From positions 1 through 64,000 of the forward strand of contig JAFGGI010000052.1 of assembly GCA_016930635.1 (NCBI GenBank): DNA of 64,000 nucleotides, in the 5' to 3' direction. The notes beneath the pieces are model-generated. The model searched no databases and had not been told where the DNA came from. It was given only the letters and a program-made list of their open reading frames with translations. Position 1 is the stretch's first letter, and every line of letters begins with the position of its first letter. The position numbers and the translations under genes are program-made. This stretch comes from Sedimentisphaerales bacterium. GTDB lineage: Bacteria > Planctomycetota > Phycisphaerae > Sedimentisphaerales > UBA12454. Below, piece by piece: positions 37,218-46,620 of this stretch.

Positions 37218-40200
37218 TTGCTAAGCAGTATTCGATTAAAGAATAATCTATCCTGTGCAGTTATCTGCGCAGGATTTCTCATTTTCATATTTTCTGCCGT
37301 CCCCTGCTTTGCAGAGAACACACAAAATATAATGCTGACCGGATATTGGCCCCCTACCAATGAGATGCTTCGTCAGTTCAGCACCGACCCGGTTCAGAAT
37401 CCCGGCGGTTGGCAGGGACAGAACTGGGAAGGCAGAGGTTATGATATTTATGCTTTCTTTCCGGAATTCCCCGGCGGTACCGGCAGCAATCCGAAAGGTG
37501 ACGGTGATTTCGAAGTAGATTACCAGGATGTTTCAAACGACTTCTGGCTTATTACCGAGCAAATCCATCCCGTCGCGATTATGAGTTATGGAGCAGGTGC
37601 AGGACCATGGGAAATAGAATATAACGCCCGAAACCTTTCAAGCTGGAGCAATGATTATCTTACTCCAAAACAGCCGACGCCCTCTCCTCCTGACAGCAGT
37701 CAATCAACCGGATACGTTCGTAACTCTACTTTACCTGTGCAGGATATTGCTGATGCCATTAATGCTTCCGGTTTAGGGATATCGGCATGGGTTGACTGGA
37801 GCGGCAATCCCGGTGCATTTCTCTGTGAATATATGGCGTATCACGATGGGTGGTACCAGGATATTCACAGCAATCCGAATGATGCGTATTATTGTGCAGC
37901 AGCAGGTTTTACTCATCTGTCAAACTCCATAAGTGTAAGTAATGCCACCGAAGGTGTTGAAGTTGCCTTGCGGGCAACTATCGCTTATCTGGATTCCATA
38001 CTTATTGAGGACAACAATGCACCTGTGCCGGATCCGCTTGTCTGGGCATCTGTGCCTACCGCAACCGGTTCGGGTACGATAACAATGACAGCAACAACTG
38101 CGACCGACGATACTTCATCTGTAGAATATTATTTCGAATGTACAACTGATGCCAATGCCGACAGCGGCTGGCAGGCAGATACAACCTATGTTGCAAGCGG
38201 GCTTAATCCTTCAACTTCATACACATTCAGAGTCAAAGCACGCGATTTGAGCAGTAATCATAATGAAACCGGATGGTCAACTGCTGAATCCGCAACTACA
38301 ACAAGCGGTCCTATTGAATCACAAGATTTTGAGGCAGGCCTCGGCAACTGGAGTAATGTAACCGGCGACGATTATGACTGGACTCGCGATTCAGGAGGCA
38401 CACCATCATCAAACACCGGACCTTCAAGCGGAGCAAACAGCAGTACATGGTATATGTATCTGGAGACCTCAGATGGAAGCGGTGCATATGATGCCGGTGA
38501 TACCGCCTTTTTAGAAGGACCTGACCTTGATGCAGATGCATATGATATGAATTTGAGCTTTTATTATCATATGTACGGCGCAGATATGGGAACGTTATAT
38601 GTTGATGTTTACAACGGCAGCAGTTGGGATAGCAGCGTTTGGAGCATCTCCGGCCAACAGCATTCATCATCAAGTGAAGCTTATACCCAGGCAAATGTTG
38701 ACTTAAGCTCTTATTCCGGAAATATCAAATTACGGTTCAGGGCTGTCGCAGCAGGCGGCTACATGGGTGATATGGCTATCGATAATATTGAAATTACAGG
38801 CTCGCCTATCAGCAGTGTAACCGTTCCGGATATAACAGGTATGAGCCAAGCCGATGCTAATACAGCGATTGAAGCGGTCGGTCTTACTGTCGGAATTATA
38901 ATTACTCAATGCAGTGATACGGTTCCTGCCGGAGATGTAATAAGCCAGGACCCGAATGCCGGAACTTCTGCACCGATCGGTTCTGCTGTTGACCTGTTAG
39001 TATCTTCCGGCCAACCAAGTGTACCTGATGTGACCGGTATGATTGAATCTGCTGCGATTGCAGCAATCAGCGCAGTTGCAGATATAAGTTACGGTTCAAG
39101 TTCTACCACCTGCAGTGATACGGCCGGGCCGGGTGAGGTAATAAGCCAGTCCGAGACAGGCACTGTTGCCTGCGGAACAGTTGTTGACCTGGTAGTTTCT
39201 TCCGGGCAGCCTTCGGTGCCGGATGTAACCGGTATGGACGAGGCCGGTGCAATAGCACTAATTAATTCTGTTTCATATATAAGCTACGGCTCAAGCAGTA
39301 CTCAATGCAGCGATACAGTACCCGCAGGCAATGTAATAAGTTATTCTCCGACAGGTACGGTTCCATGCGGAACAGTTGTTGACTTTGTAATATCACGCGG
39401 TCAGCCTGTGGTGCCGAACGTAGCAGGTTATATGACTCCAGAAGAAGCTTGTGATACTCTCGATGCAATACCTGATATAAGCTGCGGAACAATTACTTAC
39501 CAGTGCAGTGATATAATTACTGCCGGCTATGTAATAAGTCAATCTGTAACTGGTACAGTTCCCTGCGGTACGGCTGTTGATCTTGTAGTATCTTCCGGCC
39601 AGCCAAGCGTTCCTGATGTAACTGGTATGGATGAAGCGGCTGCTATAGCCGCAATCAATGCGATCGCAGACATAAGCTATGGTTCAAGCAGTACCACCTG
39701 CAGCGATACGGTTGGCGAAGGAGATGTAATCAGTCAATCTATTACTGGTACAGTTCCATGCGGAACTGTTATCGACCTTGTAGTATCAAGCGGTCAGCCA
39801 AGCGTACCTGATGTAACAGGTATGGATGAAGCGGCTGCGATAGCCGAAATCAATGCAGTTGCGGATATAAGTTACGGCTCAAGCTATTACGAATGCAGTA
39901 ATACATTTGGTGCAGGAGTCGTTATAAGTCAGACTTTAACAGGTACAGTTGCCTGCGGGGCTGTAATTAATCTGGCAGTATCTTCCGGCCAGCCAAGTGT
40001 GCCTGATGTAACAGGCATGGACGAAGCGGCCGCAATAGCAGCTATTAATGCAGAGCCTGATATAAGCTATGGAATAAGTACTACAGAGTACAGCGATACT
40101 GTCAGCGAAGGAGATGTGATAAGTCAGTCTGCAGCAGGAACAGCTGCCTGCGGCACTGTAGTTGACCTGGTAGTTTCTTTAGGACCATGTACTGCCGATG

Positions 40201-42401
40201 TGCCGGACGTTACCGGCATGAGCGAACCTGCGGCTATATCAGCAATTAATGCAGTTGCTTATATAAGCTATGGAACAAGCTCAACAGTATGCAGCGATAC
40301 GGTCGGCGCAGGAAACGTTATAAGTCAATCTGTAACAGGAACTGTCGACTGCGGTACTATAGTCGATTTAGTAATATCTTCCGGCCAGCCCGAAGTGCCG
40401 GATGTTATAACCCTGAGCGAAGCTTCTGCTATATATTTAATCAATCAGGTTGACGGTATAAGTTACGGTTCAAGTTCCACTGTCTGCAGCGATGGTATTC
40501 CTGCAGGAGATGTGGTTAATCAGTCTGCCACAGGTACCGTTGCCTGCGGCACTATAGTTAACCTGGTAATATCTTCCGGCCAGCCTTTGGTACCTGATGT
40601 AACAGGTATGGACGAGGCTATCGCGATAGCAGCAATTAACGCAGTTGCTGATATAAGTTATGGCTCAACTACCACCGAGTACAGCGATACTGTCGGCGCA
40701 GGAGATGTGATAAGTCAGTCTGCAACAGGCACGGTTGCCTGCGGTACTGTAGTTGACCTGGTAGTTTCTTTAGGTTCATGTACCGCTGATGTGCCTGATG
40801 TAACAGGCATGAGCGAAGCGGCTGCGATAGCAGCAATTGACGCAGTTGCAGATATAAGCTACGGCTCGAGCTCTACGGAGCACAGCAGTACTGTACCGGC
40901 AGGTGATTGTATAAGCCAGTCTGCGACAGGTGCTGTTCCATGCGGCACTGTTGTTGATCTTGTAATATCACTTGGACCGAATCTGCGAACTATTTCCGGA
41001 TACATAATCGAAGTTGACGCCAATATGCCATTCGAAGATGTCTCTGTAATCGCCAGCAACGGCGGAGGTTCAGATATAACTGATGTTAACGGCTACTATG
41101 AAATAACCGTTGACTACGGCTGGTCAGGAACAGTTACGCCGACAAAAATCAGCTATATGTTCACTCCGGCAGACAGGACATATACCAATGTCACCTCAGA
41201 CCAGACAGAACAAAATTACACCGCAGTCTATACGATCACAGTAATACTTGAATCTGAAGACTTCGAGAGCGGCTTTGGCAACTGGAGCAATGTCTCAGGA
41301 GACGATGCTGACTGGACAAGATATCAGGGTTCTACCCCATCAAACGGCACCGGCCCTGACCATGATAATACTATCGGCGATGAGACCGGATGGTATTTGT
41401 ATATGGAATCATCAAATCCCGTCGCCAACGGAGACGAAGCTTATTTGGAAAGCCCGGAATTCGATGCAGATACATACAGCATAGAACTAAAATTCTACTA
41501 TCATATGTACGGCTCGGCAATGGGCAGCCTTAATGTCGATATCTTCGACGGTGTATGGAACAACAGCGTCTGGAGCGTATCCGGCCAGCAGCATACTTCG
41601 TCCAGCGATAATTATGCTCTCGCTACCGTTGACCTCAGTGCTTATACAGGAATGATCAAAATAAGGTTCAGAGGTATTGACAGTACCAGCTATACAAGTG
41701 ATATGGCTATCGACGATATTACCGTTGCCGGAACGCTCGATGACACCCAGATGACTATATCAGGCTATGTTACCGAGCCTAATGCTAATCCTATTGAAGG
41801 CGTATCGATAGATGCAAGCAACGGCGGCAGTTCAGGTATGACCGATGCTAACGGATATTATGAAGTACTGGTCGATTATAACTGGTCAGGAACAATTACT
41901 CCTTCCAAATATGCTTACGGCTTTGAACCAAACAGTATAACCTATACCGATGTTACCGAAAATACATTCGAGACACAGGATTATATCGGCACATTGCTGA
42001 CATACAAAATTACGGGCTATATTAAAAATGAATGCGCAGTACCTATAGCAGATGTAGCTGTTGACGCAAATAACGGCGGCAGTTGGGATACTACCGATGC
42101 CAACGGCTTCTACGAGGTATGGGTTGACTATGACTGGTCAGGCACAATAACTCCAAGTGATTCTCTTTATGTATTCGAGCCGAACAGCACAGCATATATC
42201 AATATTCTTGCGGATGTAACAAACCAGGATTATACCGCAAATAACATCTATGACCTCGACTGTGACGGCTTCATCGGTTTTGGAGACGTTGCGGTAATGG
42301 GTGATAACTGGCTTCTGACCGGACCAAATATCCCGGGTGATTTCTATGATGATGATATTCTCAATTACCTGGACTTTAGCGATTTTGCCGAGGTGTGGTA
42401 A
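37218..42401 (+). CDS. Giant secreted multidomain protein: pyroglutamyl-peptidase-I (C15)-like head, FN3-like, MAM, 11 PASTA-like repeats, carboxypeptidase-regulatory-like domains, second MAM, C-terminal dockerin-like module
   Basis: Domain motifs read from translation; TTG start; C15-like segments ENTQNIMLTGYWPP / GAGAGPWEIEYNARNL / NPGAFLCEYMAYH / AAGFTHLSNS. Confidence 0.78.
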   Translation: MLSSIRLKNNLSCAVICAGFLIFIFSAVPCFAENTQNIMLTGYWPPTNEMLRQFSTDPVQNPGGWQGQNWEGRGYDIYAFFPEFPGGTGSNPKGDGDFEVDYQDVSNDFWLITEQIHPVAIMSYGAGAGPWEIEYNARNLSSWSNDYLTPKQPTPSPPDSSQSTGYVRNSTLPVQDIADAINASGLGISAWVDWSGNPGAFLCEYMAYHDGWYQDIHSNPNDAYYCAAAGFTHLSNSISVSNATEGVEVALRATIAYLDSILIEDNNAPVPDPLVWASVPTATGSGTITMTATTATDDTSSVEYYFECTTDANADSGWQADTTYVASGLNPSTSYTFRVKARDLSSNHNETGWSTAESATTTSGPIESQDFEAGLGNWSNVTGDDYDWTRDSGGTPSSNTGPSSGANSSTWYMYLETSDGSGAYDAGDTAFLEGPDLDADAYDMNLSFYYHMYGADMGTLYVDVYNGSSWDSSVWSISGQQHSSSSEAYTQANVDLSSYSGNIKLRFRAVAAGGYMGDMAIDNIEITGSPISSVTVPDITGMSQADANTAIEAVGLTVGIIITQCSDTVPAGDVISQDPNAGTSAPIGSAVDLLVSSGQPSVPDVTGMIESAAIAAISAVADISYGSSSTTCSDTAGPGEVISQSETGTVACGTVVDLVVSSGQPSVPDVTGMDEAGAIALINSVSYISYGSSSTQCSDTVPAGNVISYSPTGTVPCGTVVDFVISRGQPVVPNVAGYMTPEEACDTLDAIPDISCGTITYQCSDIITAGYVISQSVTGTVPCGTAVDLVVSSGQPSVPDVTGMDEAAAIAAINAIADISYGSSSTTCSDTVGEGDVISQSITGTVPCGTVIDLVVSSGQPSVPDVTGMDEAAAIAEINAVADISYGSSYYECSNTFGAGVVISQTLTGTVACGAVINLAVSSGQPSVPDVTGMDEAAAIAAINAEPDISYGISTTEYSDTVSEGDVISQSAAGTAACGTVVDLVVSLGPCTADVPDVTGMSEPAAISAINAVAYISYGTSSTVCSDTVGAGNVISQSVTGTVDCGTIVDLVISSGQPEVPDVITLSEASAIYLINQVDGISYGSSSTVCSDGIPAGDVVNQSATGTVACGTIVNLVISSGQPLVPDVTGMDEAIAIAAINAVADISYGSTTTEYSDTVGAGDVISQSATGTVACGTVVDLVVSLGSCTADVPDVTGMSEAAAIAAIDAVADISYGSSSTEHSSTVPAGDCISQSATGAVPCGTVVDLVISLGPNLRTISGYIIEVDANMPFEDVSVIASNGGGSDITDVNGYYEITVDYGWSGTVTPTKISYMFTPADRTYTNVTSDQTEQNYTAVYTITVILESEDFESGFGNWSNVSGDDADWTRYQGSTPSNGTGPDHDNTIGDETGWYLYMESSNPVANGDEAYLESPEFDADTYSIELKFYYHMYGSAMGSLNVDIFDGVWNNSVWSVSGQQHTSSSDNYALATVDLSAYTGMIKIRFRGIDSTSYTSDMAIDDITVAGTLDDTQMTISGYVTEPNANPIEGVSIDASNGGSSGMTDANGYYEVLVDYNWSGTITPSKYAYGFEPNSITYTDVTENTFETQDYIGTLLTYKITGYIKNECAVPIADVAVDANNGGSWDTTDANGFYEVWVDYDWSGTITPSDSLYVFEPNSTAYINILADVTNQDYTANNIYDLDCDGFIGFGDVAVMGDNWLLTGPNIPGDFYDDDILNYLDFSDFAEVW
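38818..40980 (+). repeat. In-frame tandem repeat tract encoding 11 PASTA-like repeats (~65 aa each)
   Basis: Repeated protein unit VPDVTGMDEAAAIAAINAVADISYGSSSTxCSDTVxxGDVISQSxTGTVPCGTVVDLVVSSGQPS. Confidence 0.85.
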
Positions 42402-42411
42402 ACTCAGTAAT

Positions 42412-43749
42412 TCAATCCTTGGTTTGTGTAACAATATCTGAAGCAGCCTGCAGACCCTGGGCAACTTCCGGAATAATTCCCTTACGGACATATATCGGGT
42501 GTATCATCCGCTGTATGTGAGGAAGTTTTTTCGCAAAAGATATTATCACGACAATGCCCAAAAGGCTGCTCAACAGCAGAGTATGCGGGGCGCCGAGGTA
42601 TTCTGCTATAAATCCTATCAGAAGACTACCAAAAGGCATCGTACCTAAAAATGCCATTACAAGAAGACTTAGAACCCTTCCACGCTTATCATCATCTACT
42701 ATCATCTGCAGAATTATATTAATCGAAGCTATTTGCACCATTACTCCGAATCCCGGCAGGACCATCAGGAAAATCGACAGCCAGGGATTTCGTGAAAATG
42801 AGAATCCAATAATACCCGCTGTAAAAATACATCCTGCGATAACCATTACTTTTTCGAGACCCTGTACACTTTTCCGCCGGGCAAGGAAAATTGCGCCAAT
42901 AAGCGCCCCTGCACCAATCGCACCCAGAAGAAAACCCAGAGTTTTCGGCCCACCCTGCAAAATATTTTTTGCGAAAGCAGGCATTAAGACCATATATGGA
43001 AATGCAACAAGGCTCATCACAGCGGCATAAACAAGAACAGCTCTTATCGGCACAAAGCCAAACGCATAATCCAGACCGTCTTTTAGTCCGTCAAGCACAG
43101 CCCCTTCGTGCCGGGGACCCGCTGAGCGGGTCTGCTTCATTGCCGCAAGAGCAAAAATAATTGTAACAAAGCTTATAGCATTAACAAAGAAACAAGTCGC
43201 CTCACCTGCCAGTGCGATTATAAAACCTGCTATTGAAGGACCTGCCAGTCTTGCCATATTCAGGATAAGAGAATTAAGGGCAATAGCATTGGGCAAATCT
43301 TCATCGTTATCAACCATTTCATATACAAAGGCCTGTCGAGATGGAATATCAAATGCATTGATCACGCCTCGAAATAAGCTAAGCAGAACAATTAAAAACA
43401 CCGTGATATTATCAGAAGCCACAAGCACGGCCAATATAAACGCCTGTATCATGGAGAATATTTGTGTGAACATAATTATTCTGCGTCGAGGCCATTTATC
43501 AGCCAGGACTCCGGTAATCGGAGAGCCTAAAAATACAGGTATGTGATTGCAAAATGCGACCAGGCCCAGATAAAATATCGAATCGTCAGTCAATCTGTAA
43601 ACCAGCCAGCTTACCGCTACCATTTGCATCCATGTGCCGATGAGAGATACACCCTGGCCGAAGAAGAAAAGCCTGTAATTTCTGTGCTTCAATGCCCGCA
43701 GGAAAAAACTCAGGCCGTTTGTCTGTTGAGAAATATCGTTATTTGTCAC
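42412..43749 (-). CDS. MFS transporter (MFS_3/enterobactin-exporter-like)
   Basis: LKHRNYRLFFFGQGVSLIGTWMQMVAVSWLVYRLT; about 12 hydrophobic segments. Confidence 0.88.
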   Translation of the reverse strand: MTNNDISQQTNGLSFFLRALKHRNYRLFFFGQGVSLIGTWMQMVAVSWLVYRLTDDSIFYLGLVAFCNHIPVFLGSPITGVLADKWPRRRIIMFTQIFSMIQAFILAVLVASDNITVFLIVLLSLFRGVINAFDIPSRQAFVYEMVDNDEDLPNAIALNSLILNMARLAGPSIAGFIIALAGEATCFFVNAISFVTIIFALAAMKQTRSAGPRHEGAVLDGLKDGLDYAFGFVPIRAVLVYAAVMSLVAFPYMVLMPAFAKNILQGGPKTLGFLLGAIGAGALIGAIFLARRKSVQGLEKVMVIAGCIFTAGIIGFSFSRNPWLSIFLMVLPGFGVMVQIASINIILQMIVDDDKRGRVLSLLVMAFLGTMPFGSLLIGFIAEYLGAPHTLLLSSLLGIVVIISFAKKLPHIQRMIHPIYVRKGIIPEVAQGLQAASDIVTQTKD

Positions 43750-43753
43750 TATA

Positions 43754-44515
43754 TCACCTTGCCAGCCAGCCGCCGTCGACAGGTATTATAGTGCCGTGTA
43801 AAAACTCTGATGCCGCAGAAGCGAGAAATACGACAATACCTTTAAGGTCTTCAGGATTTCCCCATCGGCCAAGCGGAATCCTTTCAAGAATAGCTTTGTT
43901 CCTTACCGCATCTTTTTGAAGTGGAGCCGTAATATCCGTGGCCATATAGCCCGGCGCTATGGCATTGACGTTTATATTATGCTTTGCCAGCTCATTGGCC
44001 ATTATTTTGGTCAGGCCTGCGACAGCGCTTTTGGAAGCTGTATATGACGATATAAGAATGCCGCCCTGGAAACTCATCATAGAGGCGGTATTAATAATTT
44101 TTCCTCCCCTGCCCTGTTTGATAAATATCTTTGCAACCTTCTGACTCAAAAAGAAAAGTGTCCTGACATTGACGTTCATCACATCGTCCCAATCCTTTTC
44201 GCTGAACTCGACGACAGGCGCCCTGCGGGTTATGCCTGCGTTATTTACTAAGATATCAATCCCGCCAAACTTTGCGATGGCAGCAGTTACTATTTTATCC
44301 ACATCTTCTGTCGAGCTTAAATCCGCGTTTATCGCGATGCACCTTCTGCCGAGCTTTTCTATCTGCTGATGGGTCTGGCTCATATCGCTTATGCCGACAA
44401 GAGCGATATCAGCGCCGGCTTCGGCTAATCCTATTGCCATCCCCTGGCCCAGGCCCCGGGAGGTGCCGGTAACGATCGCAACTTTGCCGTTGAGTTTAAA
44501 ATCATCTAAAATCAT
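43754..44515 (-). CDS. kduD: SDR-family 2-dehydro-3-deoxy-D-gluconate 5-dehydrogenase (KduD-like)
   Basis: VTGTSRGLGQGMA, NNAGITRRAP, SYTASKSAVAGLTK, NVNAIAPGYMATDITAPLQ, PLGRWGNPEDLKGIVVFLAS. Confidence 0.82.
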   Translation of the reverse strand: MILDDFKLNGKVAIVTGTSRGLGQGMAIGLAEAGADIALVGISDMSQTHQQIEKLGRRCIAINADLSSTEDVDKIVTAAIAKFGGIDILVNNAGITRRAPVVEFSEKDWDDVMNVNVRTLFFLSQKVAKIFIKQGRGGKIINTASMMSFQGGILISSYTASKSAVAGLTKIMANELAKHNINVNAIAPGYMATDITAPLQKDAVRNKAILERIPLGRWGNPEDLKGIVVFLASAASEFLHGTIIPVDGGWLAR

Positions 44516-44527
44516 TTTCCTTTTCCC

Positions 44528-44911
44528 TTATATCATTGACTTTGCTCTTTTGCATAACTGGAAAGGCACACCCCATGGGTCGCGAAATGTTATTATACAT
44601 GTGCCGTCTTCTAAATTCAATTCCTCAAAAACCGAAGCACCGGCAGCGGTCAGTTTATCCTTCATTGCGACAGGGTCGTCTGCGGCAATAGCGATGTGAA
44701 AGCAAAGCGGATGCTGCGATGAGTAATCCGGAACAGGAGCACCGGGATTAGTGTATATCTCCATACATACCCTGCCCTTTTCATCGGCAAGAAAATATGT
44801 CTGATTCGCCTCGGGCATAGCACGGACGATTTTCATATTGCAGTTCTTTACATACCACTCGGCCATCTGGGTCCCGGCCGGGACGTTAATACCAAAATGT
44901 TCAAATTGCAT
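44528..44911 (-). CDS. VOC (glyoxalase/bleomycin-resistance) family protein
   Basis: FEHFGINVPAGTQMAEWYVKN; DGTCIITFRDPWGVPFQLCKR. Confidence 0.8.
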   Translation of the reverse strand: MQFEHFGINVPAGTQMAEWYVKNCNMKIVRAMPEANQTYFLADEKGRVCMEIYTNPGAPVPDYSSQHPLCFHIAIAADDPVAMKDKLTAAGASVFEELNLEDGTCIITFRDPWGVPFQLCKRAKSMI

Positions 44912-44929
44912 AATGACCTTTCTGTAATT

Positions 44930-45006
44930 GTCATTGCGAGGCCTTTAGGCCGCGGCAATCTTAACTTCATCGTAAAATAGATTGCTTCGCTTCGCTCGCA
45001 ATGACG
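44930..45006. repeat. REP-like palindromic intergenic repeat (gtcattgcgag...ctcgcaatgac)
   Basis: Inverted termini tcattgcgag / ctcgcaatga with internal gcggcaatc / gattgcttcgc. Confidence 0.75.
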
Positions 45007-45011
45007 GTTTT

Positions 45012-46151
45012 CTATTTACCATTATTAATATGCAGGATTTTCGCACCTTCAAAGCCGTTGAATCTCGTCGCAGCGGCGATACTGTAGGCGCCAATATTTT
45101 CGGTATAAAGTAAATCACCAAGTTTTAGGTTGTTCGGCAGCTGCTCTGAAACCGAAATCTTATCGAAACTGTCGCAGGTGGGCCCGACAACAGCGCACAC
45201 TTCTATTTCACCTTCTCTGAATGCTCTAAAATTCGGGATCCAGTGGTCAAAGACAATGCCGGAGAACGTATGATAGACGCCATCGTTTATATGATAGAAG
45301 ATTTTGCCGTCCCGTCTTGCCTTGCCGATGATTTCCGAGATTAGCGATGCAGCGGTAGCAATCATAAACCTGCCGGGCTCTGCGATAACTTCCACATCTT
45401 CGGGGAACAGCCTTTTTATTTCGGAGTTTATTATCTTCGCCAGCTTCTCGAACCGGGGCACAGCAGAATCATAAGCCGCTGGAAATCCGCCGCCGATATC
45501 GATTATCTTAAGCTCATAGCCTTTTTTACGGGCCTCGTTGAAAATTTCCGATGTTATCTGCAAAGCGGCCGTGTAATTGTCGAAATTGGTACATTGGCTG
45601 CCGACATGGAAACTGAGACCCTCGACGGCCAGGCCGTTGTCGAATACTCTTTGTATCAGACTGGCTGCATCGGCAGGTTCTGCTCCGAATTTTGAGCTCA
45701 TTTCTATCTGCGAACCTATATCGGGAACTTTTAATCGCAAAACCAGTCCTGCGGTGCTGCAGTGTTCTTTTATCTTGTCCACCTCTTCTGCGTTATCGTA
45801 TGTAACGAGGGGTTTATATCTTTTGATTTTTCCCAAGGTTTGGCGGTCTTTGATGGTATTGGAGAAGATTATCTTGTCCCAGATGAAAAAGTCTTTTTCC
45901 GCCTTTTTAAACCCTTTTATCTGATTATAAATCTGAATAAATTCATTATACGAGGCAACGTCGAAGCTTGCGCCCTCGTTGAACAGCGTTTTTATTATTT
46001 CCTGATTGGAATTCGCCTTTACCGCGTAATAGGCCTGGACGTTGGGCAGGTTTTCCTTAAAGACGCGGTAGTTCTGACGCAATTTATCGTGGTCGATAAT
46101 AAATAAAGGCGTCCCGTGCTGCTCGGCCAATTTGATAAACTCTTCTTCCAT
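45012..46151 (-). CDS. Type III PLP-dependent decarboxylase (ornithine/lysine decarboxylase family)
   Basis: YYAVKANSN PLP-lysine motif; VEGLSFHVGSQ; IDIGGGFP; AEPGRF; VVGPTCDSFD. Confidence 0.88.
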   Translation of the reverse strand: MEEEFIKLAEQHGTPLFIIDHDKLRQNYRVFKENLPNVQAYYAVKANSNQEIIKTLFNEGASFDVASYNEFIQIYNQIKGFKKAEKDFFIWDKIIFSNTIKDRQTLGKIKRYKPLVTYDNAEEVDKIKEHCSTAGLVLRLKVPDIGSQIEMSSKFGAEPADAASLIQRVFDNGLAVEGLSFHVGSQCTNFDNYTAALQITSEIFNEARKKGYELKIIDIGGGFPAAYDSAVPRFEKLAKIINSEIKRLFPEDVEVIAEPGRFMIATAASLISEIIGKARRDGKIFYHINDGVYHTFSGIVFDHWIPNFRAFREGEIEVCAVVGPTCDSFDKISVSEQLPNNLKLGDLLYTENIGAYSIAAATRFNGFEGAKILHINNGK

Positions 46152-46174
46152 AATTATCTCTCAATCACTTAATT

Positions 46175-46603
46175 TTACTTGTTTACACGACAAATCTCAT
46201 TAAACGAAAAGATATCTTTCAGTTCATTCTTAGCTTGTTCTCCAAGATCAACACATACATCTTTACGATCATTCCAAACTTCATAAACCTTTGCAACCTG
46301 CCCCTGATACTCACCAATAAGAATATAAACGGTATCGTCCTTATAAAATGGGGCGCCATTTATCTTCGCTCGAAGAAGATAAAAACTATGAAGAGAAAAA
46401 TAGCTAATTGATACACCAACAACTGCTCCTGTAAGAACTGCCGATATCAATCCTCCCTTGGAAGTATAAAGGTACGTGGCAAAACCAGTCCCAATCAATA
46501 GCGGGCATATCCAAAAAGCAATACCCCACGGCCAGCGTTTTGCGAATAATATTTGTAATTTTGATGGCTTCATAGCCGCTATCCAATATACACACTCTAC
46601 CAC
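46175..46603 (-). CDS. Hypothetical membrane protein
   Basis: ORF with two hydrophobic segments; no recognised family. Confidence 0.55.
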   Translation of the reverse strand: MVECVYWIAAMKPSKLQILFAKRWPWGIAFWICPLLIGTGFATYLYTSKGGLISAVLTGAVVGVSISYFSLHSFYLLRAKINGAPFYKDDTVYILIGEYQGQVAKVYEVWNDRKDVCVDLGEQAKNELKDIFSFNEICRVNK

Positions 46604-46620
46604 ATTCTTTGCTTACATAT

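Noticed and set aside
31826-40980. Tandem repeats as possible CRISPR or satellite arrays
   Set aside because: Units are ~195-200 bp, in frame, degenerate at third positions and encode PASTA-like domains; this is coding repeat, not CRISPR
42554-44699. Plus-strand ORFs opposite the MFS, KduD and VOC genes (up to 158 aa)
   Set aside because: Overlap strong minus-strand CDSs and show no recognisable domains
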